Position numbers and translations under genes: made by a program
DNA from: Panaeolus papilionaceus
Lineage: Eukaryota > Basidiomycota > Agaricomycetes > Agaricales
Direction of reading: 5' to 3'
Length of the DNA: 64,000 nt
Assembly: GCA_015501605.1 (NCBI GenBank)
Contig: JADNRZ010000009.1
Span: 434,001 to 498,000, forward strand
Shown here: positions 48,390 to 58,752 of the stretch, in pieces
Position numbering within the stretch: the stretch's first letter is position 1
Layout: the number at the start of each line of letters is the position of its first letter
Notes under the pieces: model-generated
Told to the model about the DNA's origin: nothing
Databases searched by the model: none
Seen by the model: only the letters and a program-made list of their open reading frames with translations

Positions 48390-48560
48390 CAAAAAATCTT
48401 TGCATGTCTAAACAAGTACAAACAGGCCAGAAGAACATGAAACCAAAAATATACAATTAAACTATAAAATAAAATGATAAACTAGTGAATAAAATAATAA
48501 GAAAAATTCCAACTCAGACCAGAAACCATGTAAGCACCTGCAAACACAAATGGATGAGCT
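48390..48560 (+). repeat. Direct repeat, copy 1
   Basis: Blocks such as ACAAACAGGCCAGAAGAACAT and AGAAAAATTCCAAC recur at 48905..49040 with small changes. Copies are about 515 bp apart. Confidence 0.65.
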
Positions 48561-48904
48561 CCCTGCTCTCTTCAGGAAGTTCCACAGCTTTTTACAATTC
48601 ATAGTAGTAGTGGAGTGCAGTTGGGTGACAAAGTTTTCTAGTATTAAGTGAGCATTGGCAGTCATGCTGAAATTGGCACATTTGGCACCGCTTCCAACTC
48701 AAAGACTAATTACATTTGTAGACCACAAATAAAAAATCTCATCTTTAGAGGCCCTCCAGAAAGAGATTCTTGAGGCTCTCTAGAAGCAATATTTGCAGAA
48801 AAATGTGACTACACTGTTGAATTGAAAATCTTTTGAATCCCCAGCAATTGTCATGCTAAGATCATGTGATAAATCTGTGTATGAAAGTTGTCTACCTTAG
48901 AACA

Positions 48905-49040
48905 AAAAATCTTTGCCTGTCCAAACAAATACAAACAGGCCAGAAGAACATTAAACCAATAATAATAATGATTAATATAATAAGAAAAATTCCAACCCAG
49001 ACCAGAAACTATGACAGCACCTGCAAGTGCAAATGCATGT
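48905..49040 (+). repeat. Direct repeat, copy 2
   Basis: Diverged copy of 48390..48560, shorter by a small deletion. Confidence 0.65.
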
Positions 49041-49367
49041 AAATCACTCCTCTCCCGAACATAGACCCAGGCACCTCCACAACACTAAGCCCACTGAAAA
49101 CCTGGTGAGGGGCAAAACAAGAAAGATAACTCTCCAAAAATGCAATGAAAAAACCGACATATTGGAATGGACACAAACACATAAAAACAAACCCTGATAA
49201 CCTGGAAAAAAAGAACAGAAGAGAAAAGGTGAATGCAAATAGAGAAAATAAAACCAACACAGCCTGCATCCATGAAAACACTTACCTGCAAATTCAAACA
49301 CATCAAAATTACCTGGCTCCTCTGAATGAAACAAAAAAACCTCAAAAAAACACCAATAAATTAGAAG

Positions 49368-49397
49368 GAAAATAAATAAATAAAAATAAATAAAACC
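49368..49397 (+). repeat. AAAT simple repeat
   Basis: Run of AAAT-type units (AAATAAATAAATAAAAATAA). A similar run is at 50217..50256. Confidence 0.7.
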
Positions 49398-49872
49398 TGA
49401 AAAAAATAATGCTGTGTGATACCTGAAGGAATGGAATCAAAGTGGGGATGAAATGAAAAATTAAAAGAAATAAAATAAAATTGAATAACCACAGTATCTT
49501 TAAATAGCTCTGCTCTCTGAAGCCAAAGTAGTGTTGCCATGGTTAATAACCGCTTTTTTTTAGACTTTTGCAATAACACATATAAATAATTGTGTAAAAT
49601 CATATAAATATTTCAGCATATAGAACACACTAAAAACTGATGGTTTACTTAGTGATGTTAAGGAATCAGTTCAATATTCACAGTGTGATTTAAGCCATTA
49701 CAAAATCAGCCTTAGTCTAGAAACTCTTCAAATTATTTATTAGATAAGTTAACCATGTCGCCAATAAGTAACTCAATATGTTTATTCATCAGATTTCCAG
49801 AGTGCGAAGTACCTATTTATTTGCATCTGTATAACTTTGATTTTCACACTATAGATATAATCTATCTTTTAA

Positions 49873-50226
49873 GTGGGTGGTACAGGTTTTCACAATGTTT
49901 CCACTCAACAGTTCCATCTGTTTGTGAAGGTGAACAACAACATCAGGTTAATGATCCTAGACATTGTACTTGATGACTACAGGTCAGTTGGTTTCCCAGG
50001 AGATGAGACAGTGGATAGTCAACAAGGGGTTACCATGGTCAATAATATGAGAAAAGGATCATTAGCTGATTTTATGTTAACTACATTAGCAGATCAATTA
50101 AGGGTTTATAAAATAAACCTGGAGAAACCCTTGCCTGTTCAGCTTGCTGTGCAAGGATCTCAGACTAAAAGTAAATATGGAACTGTAGTCTGGTTTAAAT
50201 ATCAGAATATTAATTGTAAGAAATAA
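49873..50226 (+). pseudogene. Ty3/gypsy-type protease-region fragment
   Basis: A 117-codon frame contains INLEKPLPVQLAVQGSQTKS and KYGTVVWFKYQNI. This resembles the retropepsin-linked region of fungal gypsy polyproteins, where such a stretch is followed by a YDLILGTPFL-type segment. Here the frame ends soon after in AT-rich sequence and no reverse transcriptase follows, so it is a relic. Confidence 0.5.
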
Positions 50227-51181
50227 ATAAATAATAAATAAATAATAGTAATAAATATTCGGCCAAATCCCTTTGGATCCAAAGGCTTTGGGTTGTGGCC
50301 AACTCATTCTAAAGGCTTTAGGGCCAACACTGCCTGCAAGTATGCACATGCAGTGTTATGGTCACAGAAGGTGAGATATCCAGTGATTGCAGCATCCTTA
50401 GATGTTGTTCAGTTGGCTGCGAAACAAAATGGGTAAGTAAATAGTTCTTCAGTAAAACAGGGGAGTATACTGAACTATTATTAGTATCATCTCCAATGTG
50501 TTGGACTTGACTACAGTATTAACAATTGGGTTTGTGAAGCATGCAGGGCAAGCAGGAGTGGCCAGTGGGGATCAGGGAAGCAACAACAGGAGAGGGTGAT
50601 TATTTTAAATAATATAACATATATTATTATATTGAATTTCCTTTTTTAGCAACTACTGTAATTCCCACTACCCCTTGGCGGGCTTAAAAAAATTCAACCC
50701 GGTATCCTTAATTTTTTTCCTGACACCCCTTTGCCAATATCAGAGGTGAACATCATATCAACACTGTGTTTGCACCATGTATCTGCTGTCTTTCTAGCTG
50801 CGTCGTACTATGGTGGCCATCATTGTCCTTGCATGGAACATGAAGAGGTGGGGAATTCTCAGACTTCTCATTATAGATATGGACAATATCACCAAAGTTG
50901 CTGCTCAAATGAAGCTGTTGTCCGTTGGTGTCAACAAACTAACAATAACTCTCAAGTGGCTTCGAAATCATATCCCTTCGGAGGTCAGACTGTTACTTGG
51001 GCAACTCCATTGAGATGATAAGTAGGGAACTCTGTACGAAACAACCAATTGAACACATCTAGCCCAAAAATAAATAAATAAGCACTACTGATGTAATTAC
51101 AGGTACCAGTGACTGGCTAGTGGTTGATCGATACAACAAGAAAGTTCATCATGCGACACCGCAGGAGCGTAATAAGAATAG
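50227..51181. other. AT-rich relic DNA
   Basis: About 950 bp with AATA simple repeat (50217-50256) and no supported gene. It may belong to the same decayed retroelement as the gypsy-like fragment. Confidence 0.4.
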
Positions 51182-52595
51182 TTAGGGCAAACCCTGAAGC
51201 ACACCTGCTCTCCACCCCTCCATGCACTGGGTAGTCTCCTTTACATTGCTTTGATGGCGTTCTTTTGCAGCCCGTGAATTCCCCCAACAAAATAGCATCA
51301 CATCGTCTTCATCCCACAACACACGACCATCCAATGCCCCAGCACCCCCAGCTCCAGCTCCAGCAGTGGTGTTCCCCACACCAGCTCCACCACCATCCCG
51401 AGCTTCGTCGCGCTTAGCAATGGCAATGCTCCTGTCATGCGTAGTTTTTGTTACTTCCATCGGTGCTGGCACAGGAGTAGATGGGCAATGACGGTTGGTG
51501 AGGTTCTCGAGGAGGTCCGTGCCATGGCCCCACCGCTTGACAGCTGCGGCGCCGTAATTATAATGGAGCAGTAAATCCGACGGTTTCGGCTTCCGGGAGA
51601 ATTTTTTGAATGCAGCATCGATGTTGTTTGGAATGGTAGTACGCATGTGGAGTGTTGTAGGCACCAGCCATTGTAGCGTATAGCGTGCCTGCAATGGATA
51701 TTTGACGCTTGCAGGCATGTCAGGTTGATTATGACGCGGAGGGACATCAGTCATGTTGAGGATGTGATTGGGGGTCTGAGAATCGGTGCCAAAGTAGAAA
51801 GATAAGAAGAAATATGGGTGGGCAAATATGACACACTTTGAGGATGGCAACTCTGCGGGGATTGAATGCTAAATGAATCTGTTCCATGGCAAAAAGTCCA
51901 TTGCGAATGTCATTGATATCGCTAAGCGTTGTTACGTCTTCACTGTAGCTGGGTCGATTATTGACGATGAGCTGAAGCCACTGAAGTTCGTCAAAGTAAA
52001 TGGGGGATGATTGAATTGATATACTGGCATTAGATTGTAGAACGTACTTCAGAGCCCTGCCTATGAGGAATGATATGCATCCCAATCCCATCCTCCTTAT
52101 CAACTCCTGTGAACACGCAACATGGATCACGTTCCAGCAGTTTTTCGCAGAAATCCTCGCGAGTCTGGGTGGTTTCGGAAGGAACGTGTGTCCTTCCCTT
52201 GATGACCTCGAGGTCAACTACTTTGGAGAGGTCTTCATCGGACAGATAGTACATCATAAGGGCTCTGTGTGCATACGTGGTAATAAAGACACTGTCAAAG
52301 AGAACCCACCTGCATCCTCAGGTCGAACGTAATAGTATATATTGCGCCCCTCCAGATCACCATCAGTGTCAATCCCTTCCCCGTCAGGTTCACTGGCTAA
52401 CACACCTTCAACCCCAAGGATGCACCAACCTAGGTAGAGGATGTACTTGAGAGGTCTCAAACACAAATCTTGAATGATGTTGATAGGGATATCCATATAG
52501 AACGATGACCCCAAGTTTTCTCCATTCAGTAGGATAAGGCGAACATGGCCTTGACCAGGAACAGGGGTAGCCTGAGACGCGGTAGGTGAAGACAT
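51182..52595 (-). CDS. HNH endonuclease-domain (HNH_2-type) protein, 412 aa
   Basis: Four exons: 52595..52310, 52262..52048, 51980..51837, 51775..51182; all joins keep phase. The middle carries an HNH-like core: DPCCVFTGVDKEDGIGMH followed by IIPHRQGSE, then WLQLIVNNR and RNGLFAMEQIHLAF. This is typical of a large Agaricomycete family with an HNH_2 domain (PF13391, from memory). The C-terminal part is Gly/Ala-rich and ends CMEGWRAGVLQGLP. The first exon (INIIQDLCLRPLKYILYLGW) is a conserved N-terminal region of the family. The function is unknown; predicted metal-dependent nuclease. It lies inside a transposon island yet looks unbroken. Confidence 0.78.
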
Positions 52596-52726
52596 AATTA
52601 CAAGGCTACAGTAACCCTGGTGGATGTGACAGACGTTGTGAAAGAACGTTGTCCGAGTCTGGGCTCCAGTGAGTCACACTCAGGCTCGATTCCCTTTTCC
52701 GCGTCCGTGACATCACAGGCGTGACG

Positions 52727-53299
52727 TTAATGTTCCTCATCGTTTTCACCGCCATATACCTCGTCGCGGCCTCTAGGGTTATGAGATATGACTGAAGACA
52801 CAGATCGTGTATTACGCTGTCTCGTACAAAGCACTACAGTGCCCATAAAGCTCTCAATATCTGTTGACAGGGACGTTGATGCATTGATGACCTGAAGGCA
52901 ATGCTTCATGAATGGGGCAAAAACAGCATTCTTCAAAGCACCGATATCCAAGACCTGTTTGTTTGGAAGGTAAGGACAACTTTGAGGCTGGTGTAAATTT
53001 TGCCACTCAGTACTTGGCAGCTCGATAACCCAGAACCACTAAAACCTGAAGCAAGCCTTCATGAGCGTCTTTTGGCACGAGGGCATCTCTCAACGATTGC
53101 CGTCAGATTGGAGTTGAGCGATAGGACAGGGGATATATCTTCAAAGAACAACCCACGTTGGGTCTCCACATCATGGTGCAGCAGGTGATTACCGGTGACT
53201 GTCGTTTAATGTTATCTAGCAGAGTCAACACAATTTAACAGCCATAATCTCTCCAAGTTCGTCTCCCACATCCAACATCTCTGTTGAAGTTCTGCTCAT
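52727..53299 (-). CDS. Unassigned coding region, model incomplete
   Basis: Minus-strand pieces look coding but do not yet join cleanly. The start at 53299 gives MSRTSTEMLDVGDELGEIMA; a second piece reads TGNHLLHHDVETQRGLFFED and continues about 25 residues. A third (DALVPKDAHEGLLQ) joins across a GT..AG intron to VLDIGALKNAVFAPFMKHCL, ending at 52727. The first intron would be only 31 bp and a frame change is needed before DALVP. It may be a real gene with exons I mis-set, or a pseudogene at the island edge. No family recognised. Confidence 0.3.
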
Positions 53300-53486
53300 G
53301 GCCTTGCCATTCAGCTTTGTTTATTGGTGAATGTTCCCTTGCTGGTGAGCCCATTTATCTCCGGTTTTTATACTTCGTTTCTGGCTTCCTCTCGCCTCTC
53401 GTTTTGACTCACCGACTTCTTGTGTCTTTGTCTCGTATCTTTTCTCCCCTATATTCACACTCCATCCCAATGTGTTGTCGCAGCCC

Positions 53487-53545
53487 ATGGTTCTGTGCTT
53501 GCACTTGCCTCCTCCGCAGCCACCCGCAAGCGTGAGCTCGACGAT
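53487..53545 (+). pseudogene. Host reading frame interrupted by the copia element (5' side)
   Basis: Open frames run into the copia insertion site from the left and out of it on the right (59250..59284, ending at a GTGAGT donor-like site) when one 5-bp target copy is counted once. Two frames are open across the junction: one from ATG at 53487 (MVLCLHLPPPQPPASV) and one reading ATRKRELDDVG then SKEERGKRHNA. Which is real, if either, is unclear. Confidence 0.3.
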
Positions 53546-53550
53546 GTTGG
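53546..53550. repeat. Left 5-bp target-site duplication of the copia element
   Basis: GTTGG, identical to 59245..59249. Confidence 0.9.
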
Positions 53551-54042
53551 TGTTGAATTGAAGTGATAAAACACTTCAAATGGACTCTTATATATATCAG
53601 ATTAACCCATGGAACAATTAGAATAGTGAAATGGGCACTTAGAATTAGACTTGACATATATTTCTGCAGTATTTCGCATTTTTCTCGTTGTAGGATAAAG
53701 ATATTTTAGTTTTCTCTTCGGATTCTTACTCGCATTCAAAATAGCTACAGAACGGTATATAGCACTTCATAGTGGCTGAATGTTTGTGTCATGAATATTT
53801 GGATGCTGATATAGTGGACACCTGTTGTCACACCTCACGGTATCCAGACACAACATGACCAAACAGATGCCTTTTCCTACTATGTCCCGGAAGGAGACAA
53901 CAAGAGTTATTGGCTTATACAAAGCATTATTGCTATTTCACATCTATTATCAACTGTGAATAACACATTAGTTTCTTGGCTTGATAGTGATATTATCTGA
54001 TCAGTGTTTCACTGGTAGTGGTCTCATTGTGCAAGTTTAACA
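53551..54042 (+). repeat. Left (5') LTR of the copia element
   Basis: 492 bp, TGTTGAATTG to TTTAACA. A hairpin-prone GAAGTGATAAAACACTTC lies near its start and TATATATA near 53591 may be the promoter. Confidence 0.95.
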
Positions 54043-54060
54043 GGTTATGGGCCCCGGTCT
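54043..54060 (+). other. Probable primer-binding site
   Basis: GGTTATGGGCCCCGGTCT begins directly after the 5' LTR, where the primer-binding site must lie. The priming tRNA was not identified. Confidence 0.4.
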
Positions 54061-54189
54061 TTAATTCCTGACAAGTGCTATTGTTGTGAACTGCTAGTGC
54101 TGTTTAATTGTGCTTAGTGCACATTTGGGATTACTACATTACTTTGGGAACTACCCAACACTACATTACACTCTTATTAGAGGAATTGG

Positions 54190-54433
54190 GAAGTTTGGGA
54201 AGTTGGGAAGTTTGGGAAGTCCGGAAATTTGGGAACTATTGGGAACTATTGGGAAGTCTTTGGGAAGTCTTTGGGAACTATTAGGAAGTGACCGCTTTTT
54301 GAACACTTTGGGAAGTTTGGGAAGTGGGGAACTATTGGAACTATTGGGAAGTCCGGAGATTTGGGAACTATTGGGAAGTCTTTGGGAAGTCTTTGGGAAC
54401 TATTGGGAAGTGACCGCTTTTTGAACACTTTGG
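54190..54433 (+). repeat. GGGAAG/GGGAAC-rich tandem repeats in the copia leader
   Basis: The leader between primer site and gag has more than 20 copies of GGGAA. It also holds two longer units (about 54218..54312 and 54349..54433), each running from AAGTCCGGA through TTTGGGAAGTCTTTGGGAAC to GACCGCTTTTTGAACACTTT. Possibly a packaging or dimerisation region; function inferred from place only. Confidence 0.8.
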
Positions 54434-54466
54434 AGAACTCTAGTCATTGGGAACTGTTCACAAGTC

Positions 54467-57400
54467 ATGGCTTCAGAAGGATTTGTTGCAAAGATTAAAC
54501 CACTATCCAACTCTAATTACCCAGAGTGGAGTGGGGAAGTCAGAGCATGGTTGATGAAGAATGGCTTATGGAGGCTTGTTTCTGGGAAGGATCCAAAACC
54601 TAGTGAGGACGCAGACTCTACCAAGTGGGAAGCAAAGGCTGAGAGGGCTGCTGGTGAGATCTATCTCTTGGTAGAGAATGATCAGAGGGTACACTTTAGA
54701 GGGCATGAGGAAGACCCAGTCAAGATGTGGACTTTGCTAGAGTCTGCCCACCTGTCTAAGAAGCCTGGGGCACGATTCAATGCTTATGATGATCTTTTCA
54801 ACATTAGAAAAGAGGATGATGAATCACTGATGAAATTGGGGGTTAGAATTGAGAAGGCTATGGCTACAATCCAAAATCTTCGTCCTGAGAACTTTGACAT
54901 CACACAACTGGACAATGAACTTCAGTGCATGGCTCTGATTAGAGCACTGCCAGAAGACTTTGGTCACTTGTCAATGAGTCTGTTGTTACAGGACAAGTTG
55001 GATAAGGAGCTTATCCTTCAAGCCTTCCGCAGTGAGGAGTTGAATCGTCAGAGGCATGAAGAATCTGCCAATAGAGCAAAAGCAGGTGGAAAGAAGCGCA
55101 AACCCAACAAGGACAGCACTTGTTACAAGTGCCAGAAGAAGGGTCATTGGGCAAATTCCTGTCCTAACAAAGAGAAGGATAAGGGTACTGGATCAGAGGG
55201 TGCCAAGAAGGCAGAGGAAGAGAGGGCAGAGGCAGTCACAGAGTTTGCTGGCAAGGCAGGTTCTATTTATGACACTGAAGCAAATGCTACATCATCTAAC
55301 ACTTTTCATTGGAATACAGATACAGGGGCCACTTCTCATATGACACCACATAGAAATTGGATTAGAAACTATACCCCTTATAGAGTGCCTATTCGACTTG
55401 CAGACAATACTGTTATATATTCAGAGGGCATGGGCACTGTCCTATTTAGACCTGTAGTCAATGATAAGTTATATAGAGATGTTGAGTTTGCTAGAGTTTT
55501 ACATGTACCTGATCTTCGTAATAATCTTCTTGCTGTTCTATATTTGACATGTCAGAAGGGCTTTAATGTACATATTCTTTCTGATAGGATGGAGTTTCTT
55601 AGACAAGGATCACTTTTATTTACTGCTAGTGTTACGAACAATGGCATTGGTTATTTAAATGGTTCTACTGTGGACATTTTTGAGAATGTGCATTTAGCTT
55701 CAACTCTACCTCTTGATCTGACCTTGTGGCACAGACGGCTTGCTCACCACAACTATGCTAGCATAAAGCGAATGATTAATCATAAAATGGTTGATGGGTT
55801 AACACTGGTTTCAAAGGCAGCTCCAGATCCTATTTGTGAACCTTGCTTGGCAGGCAAGATGCATGCAAATCCCTTCCTCTCATCAGACTATAGGGCGTCC
55901 CAACCATTAGAACTTGTTCATTCTGACTTGCATCAGCTGAAAGACACCTCCATTAAGGGGTTCAAGTACTGGATTACATTCATTGATGACTACTCACGTT
56001 TCAAGGTGGTTATACCTTTAAAGCAGAAAAGTGGAGCATTGGCTGCCTTTAAGGATTACAAGGCCTGGGCAGAGAATCAGACTGGTAGAACCATCAAGGG
56101 ATGCAGATGTGATAAGGGGGGTGAATACATGTCAAATGAATACATCAGCTACTTGAACAGCCTTGGAATTTACAAGCAGTATACAGTCAGAAATAGACCC
56201 CAACAGAATGGTGTGGCAGAGCGTGCTAATAGGACTCTTGCAGAGCGCATTACTGCAATGCTGGATGAAGCCAGTGTATCTAGAGCTTATTGGGTAGAGT
56301 GTTTGGCTGCACTTGTTCATGTGCACAATCGATGTGAATCATCAGCAGTGGATAAGACCCCATATGAAATGCTATTCAAGCGGAAACCAGATGTTGGTCA
56401 TTTAAAGGTGTGGGGGTGTTTGGCATATGTTCATGTTCAGAAGGATAAGCGGGCTAGTAATCTGTCACCTCATATGGAGAAGTGTATATTTATTGGTTAT
56501 CCTGAAGGTTACAAGGGTTGGCAGTTTTACAATCCTCAAACCAAGAAGGTGGTTATTAGTGAAAGGGCTGATTTTGATGAGCGCTACAACTATTATGGAG
56601 TGCTGCTTAAGACGTCTCCAGTACCTAATAGTCAATCAACTGTGAATGATGCACCATCTTCAGTGGAATCGAGATCAGAGGACAATGACAACTATCAGTA
56701 TTTGACTGATCAGCCTGCTGCTCCTGAGAGCGAAATTGATACAGATGCACCACCAGAACCTGCACCTGATGATGACAATGTCAGTGATGAGGAGGAATGC
56801 CCAGCTCCTGTGCAACGAAACAAGGGCAAAACCCAAGTCATAGAGCCTTCAGATGATGAGAGCGATGATGTGCAGAATAAGCCAGTGAAAGTGGAAGAAG
56901 AATTGGAAGTGCCAGAGCAACCAGTTGATCCTACATTTGGTCTGCCTCTTGCATTGTGCAAGGCAAAGCGCACTATTCATCCTACATGGAAACTTAGACA
57001 CCCTACTCCAGCTGTAGCATCAGATTCAGAACCAGAGTCAGTCAATGAGGATGGTAATCATGATGATGATTATGATGATGGTGCACTTGCAGTTGATGTT
57101 AATTCTGAACCACTCACCTATGCACAGGCAAAGAAGCGTCCTGATTCACACAAGTGGGATGATTCTATGACAGAGGAATTCACTGCACACCTGAAGAATG
57201 GCTCTTGGGTAATTGTGAAGTTGCCACCTGGACAGAAGGCAATTGATAGCAAATGGGTGTACAAGATCAAGTACAATGCTGATGGCTCCATTGAACGGTA
57301 CAAATCTAGACTTGTTGCAAAGGGCTTTCACCAGAGGCCTGGAATTGACTACTTTGAGACCTTTGCCTCTACTATGCGTCATGCTACTATTCGTATTGTA

Positions 57401-58702
57401 TTAGCATTGGCTGCAATTGAGGACTTGCATTTGCGCTCTGTTGATATCTCTCATGCTTTCATCAATAGTGAGATTGACACTGAAGTGTATATGAAGCAAC
57501 CTGCTGGATTTGAGCAAGGTGGTCCAGAGTATGTCTGCAAATTGAACAAGGCAATCTATGGATTGAAGCAGTCACCTCGTTTGTGGGCACAGAAATTGGG
57601 AAGTGCACTTGCTGGAATGGGTTTCAGCAAGGTGTACAGTGATCCATGTGTCTACATTTATGACAGAGATAATATCAGAGTCATAATGCCCATGTTTGTG
57701 GATGACATTACAATGGTTTCAAAGAATAATGAAGCTTTGGACAAGTTTGTTGCTGAGTTGGCTACTCATTTCAAACTGAGAGATCTTGGTCCTACATCAT
57801 TTTTGCTGGGAGTTGAAATCAAACGCAACAGAGCTGAGCATACAATTTACTTGAGCCAGTCACAGTACATTCTGAACAAACTCAAAGAGTTTGGAATGGA
57901 AGATTGTAAGCCTGTTGGAACTCCTATGCTACCAGGTCTCAAGCTCTCATCTGAGCAATGTCCAAAGACTGATGAAGCGAAATCAGAGATGTTCAATGTC
58001 CCATACATTAATGCTGTCGGTTCCCTCTTGTATCTGTCAATCATGACACGACCAGACATTTCATATGCCACTGGTGTTTTGGCAAGGTTCAATTCCAATC
58101 CAGGAATGGATCATTGGAAGGCAGTTAAACATTTGTTTCGCTATTTGAAGGGCACTGTTGATTTGAAGCTAGTCTATAAACCTAATCCTGGTCAGACTGA
58201 TCGATTCATTACATTCTGTGATGCTGATCATGGTGGTAACAAAGACAATGGCAAGTCTACCACTGGATATATGGTTAAGATTGGAAGTGGTGTTGTATGC
58301 TGGAGCAGCAAGCTGCAACCCATTGTGACGCTTTCAACAACAGAGGCAGAATATGTGGCAGCAACAGCAGCAGGCAAGGAGATCTGCTGGGTGCAGAACT
58401 TGTTGAAGGAAATTGGTTATGCAAATAATGGTGCTTGCAAGCTGTACACTGATAATCAGTCATCTCTGTCAGTTGCAAAGAATCCTGAACACCATGGTCG
58501 AATGAAACACCTTGATCTATGCTATTACTGGTTACGAGACAAGGTGGAACAAGGCAACATTGAACCACTTTATTTGCGAACTGAAGACATGCCTGCTGAC
58601 CTGCTCACAAAGGCCTTGCCTAAGCCACAGGTGCTAAAACTGCGAAAGGAAATGGGATTGTACCAAGTGTCTGATCAGGGGGTTGTGTTGGAAGGGCAGT
58701 GA
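54467..58702 (+). CDS. Copia Gag-Pol polyprotein, 1411 aa, intact
   Basis: One open frame without stop or frameshift. The Gag region (UBN2-like) starts MASEGFVAKIKPLSNSNYPE. The CCHC knuckle CYKCQKKGHWANSC is at about 219-232. The protease active site is DTGATSHM (about D285). GAG-pre-integrase (LWHRRLAHHNYASI) and an integrase zinc motif lead to the integrase core (FIDDYSRFKVV, GVAERANRTL). Reverse transcriptase includes SKWVYKIKYNADGSIERYKS and the catalytic FVDD (D1079-D1080). RNase H begins TFCDADHGGNKDNGKSTTGY and has STTEAEYVA. Gag and Pol are fused in one frame, so no frameshift signal is needed, as in many copia elements. It directs reverse transcription and integration. Confidence 0.97.
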   Translation: MASEGFVAKIKPLSNSNYPEWSGEVRAWLMKNGLWRLVSGKDPKPSEDADSTKWEAKAERAAGEIYLLVENDQRVHFRGHEEDPVKMWTLLESAHLSKKPGARFNAYDDLFNIRKEDDESLMKLGVRIEKAMATIQNLRPENFDITQLDNELQCMALIRALPEDFGHLSMSLLLQDKLDKELILQAFRSEELNRQRHEESANRAKAGGKKRKPNKDSTCYKCQKKGHWANSCPNKEKDKGTGSEGAKKAEEERAEAVTEFAGKAGSIYDTEANATSSNTFHWNTDTGATSHMTPHRNWIRNYTPYRVPIRLADNTVIYSEGMGTVLFRPVVNDKLYRDVEFARVLHVPDLRNNLLAVLYLTCQKGFNVHILSDRMEFLRQGSLLFTASVTNNGIGYLNGSTVDIFENVHLASTLPLDLTLWHRRLAHHNYASIKRMINHKMVDGLTLVSKAAPDPICEPCLAGKMHANPFLSSDYRASQPLELVHSDLHQLKDTSIKGFKYWITFIDDYSRFKVVIPLKQKSGALAAFKDYKAWAENQTGRTIKGCRCDKGGEYMSNEYISYLNSLGIYKQYTVRNRPQQNGVAERANRTLAERITAMLDEASVSRAYWVECLAALVHVHNRCESSAVDKTPYEMLFKRKPDVGHLKVWGCLAYVHVQKDKRASNLSPHMEKCIFIGYPEGYKGWQFYNPQTKKVVISERADFDERYNYYGVLLKTSPVPNSQSTVNDAPSSVESRSEDNDNYQYLTDQPAAPESEIDTDAPPEPAPDDDNVSDEEECPAPVQRNKGKTQVIEPSDDESDDVQNKPVKVEEELEVPEQPVDPTFGLPLALCKAKRTIHPTWKLRHPTPAVASDSEPESVNEDGNHDDDYDDGALAVDVNSEPLTYAQAKKRPDSHKWDDSMTEEFTAHLKNGSWVIVKLPPGQKAIDSKWVYKIKYNADGSIERYKSRLVAKGFHQRPGIDYFETFASTMRHATIRIVLALAAIEDLHLRSVDISHAFINSEIDTEVYMKQPAGFEQGGPEYVCKLNKAIYGLKQSPRLWAQKLGSALAGMGFSKVYSDPCVYIYDRDNIRVIMPMFVDDITMVSKNNEALDKFVAELATHFKLRDLGPTSFLLGVEIKRNRAEHTIYLSQSQYILNKLKEFGMEDCKPVGTPMLPGLKLSSEQCPKTDEAKSEMFNVPYINAVGSLLYLSIMTRPDISYATGVLARFNSNPGMDHWKAVKHLFRYLKGTVDLKLVYKPNPGQTDRFITFCDADHGGNKDNGKSTTGYMVKIGSGVVCWSSKLQPIVTLSTTEAEYVAATAAGKEICWVQNLLKEIGYANNGACKLYTDNQSSLSVAKNPEHHGRMKHLDLCYYWLRDKVEQGNIEPLYLRTEDMPADLLTKALPKPQVLKLRKEMGLYQVSDQGVVLEGQ

Positions 58703-58739
58703 TCTGACACTAGGGAAGTGCTAGATTATTGAAGTGTTT

Positions 58740-58752
58740 GATCAGGGGGTTG
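58740..58752 (+). other. Polypurine-tract region
   Basis: GATCAGGGGGTTG lies just before the 3' LTR. The same GATCAGGGGGTTGTGTTG string also occurs at the end of the ORF (about 58675-58692), a short local duplication. Assigned by position. Confidence 0.4.

Larger units (their letters stand above)
47970..49872. other. AT-rich relic DNA
   Basis: About 1.9 kb of A/T-rich, gene-poor sequence with two dispersed copies of an approximately 150-bp repeat (listed) and A/T simple repeats. Open frames such as 49009-49345 on the minus strand are poly-T artefacts. Probably decayed transposon DNA. Confidence 0.5.

Noticed and set aside
49009..49375. Overlapping minus-strand frames rich in Phe, Ser and Val
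   Set aside because: Translation of A/T-rich relic DNA; no motif.
54190..54433. CRISPR-like array in the repeated leader
   Set aside because: Units are tandem with no regular unique spacers, and lie in a retrotransposon leader of a eukaryote.
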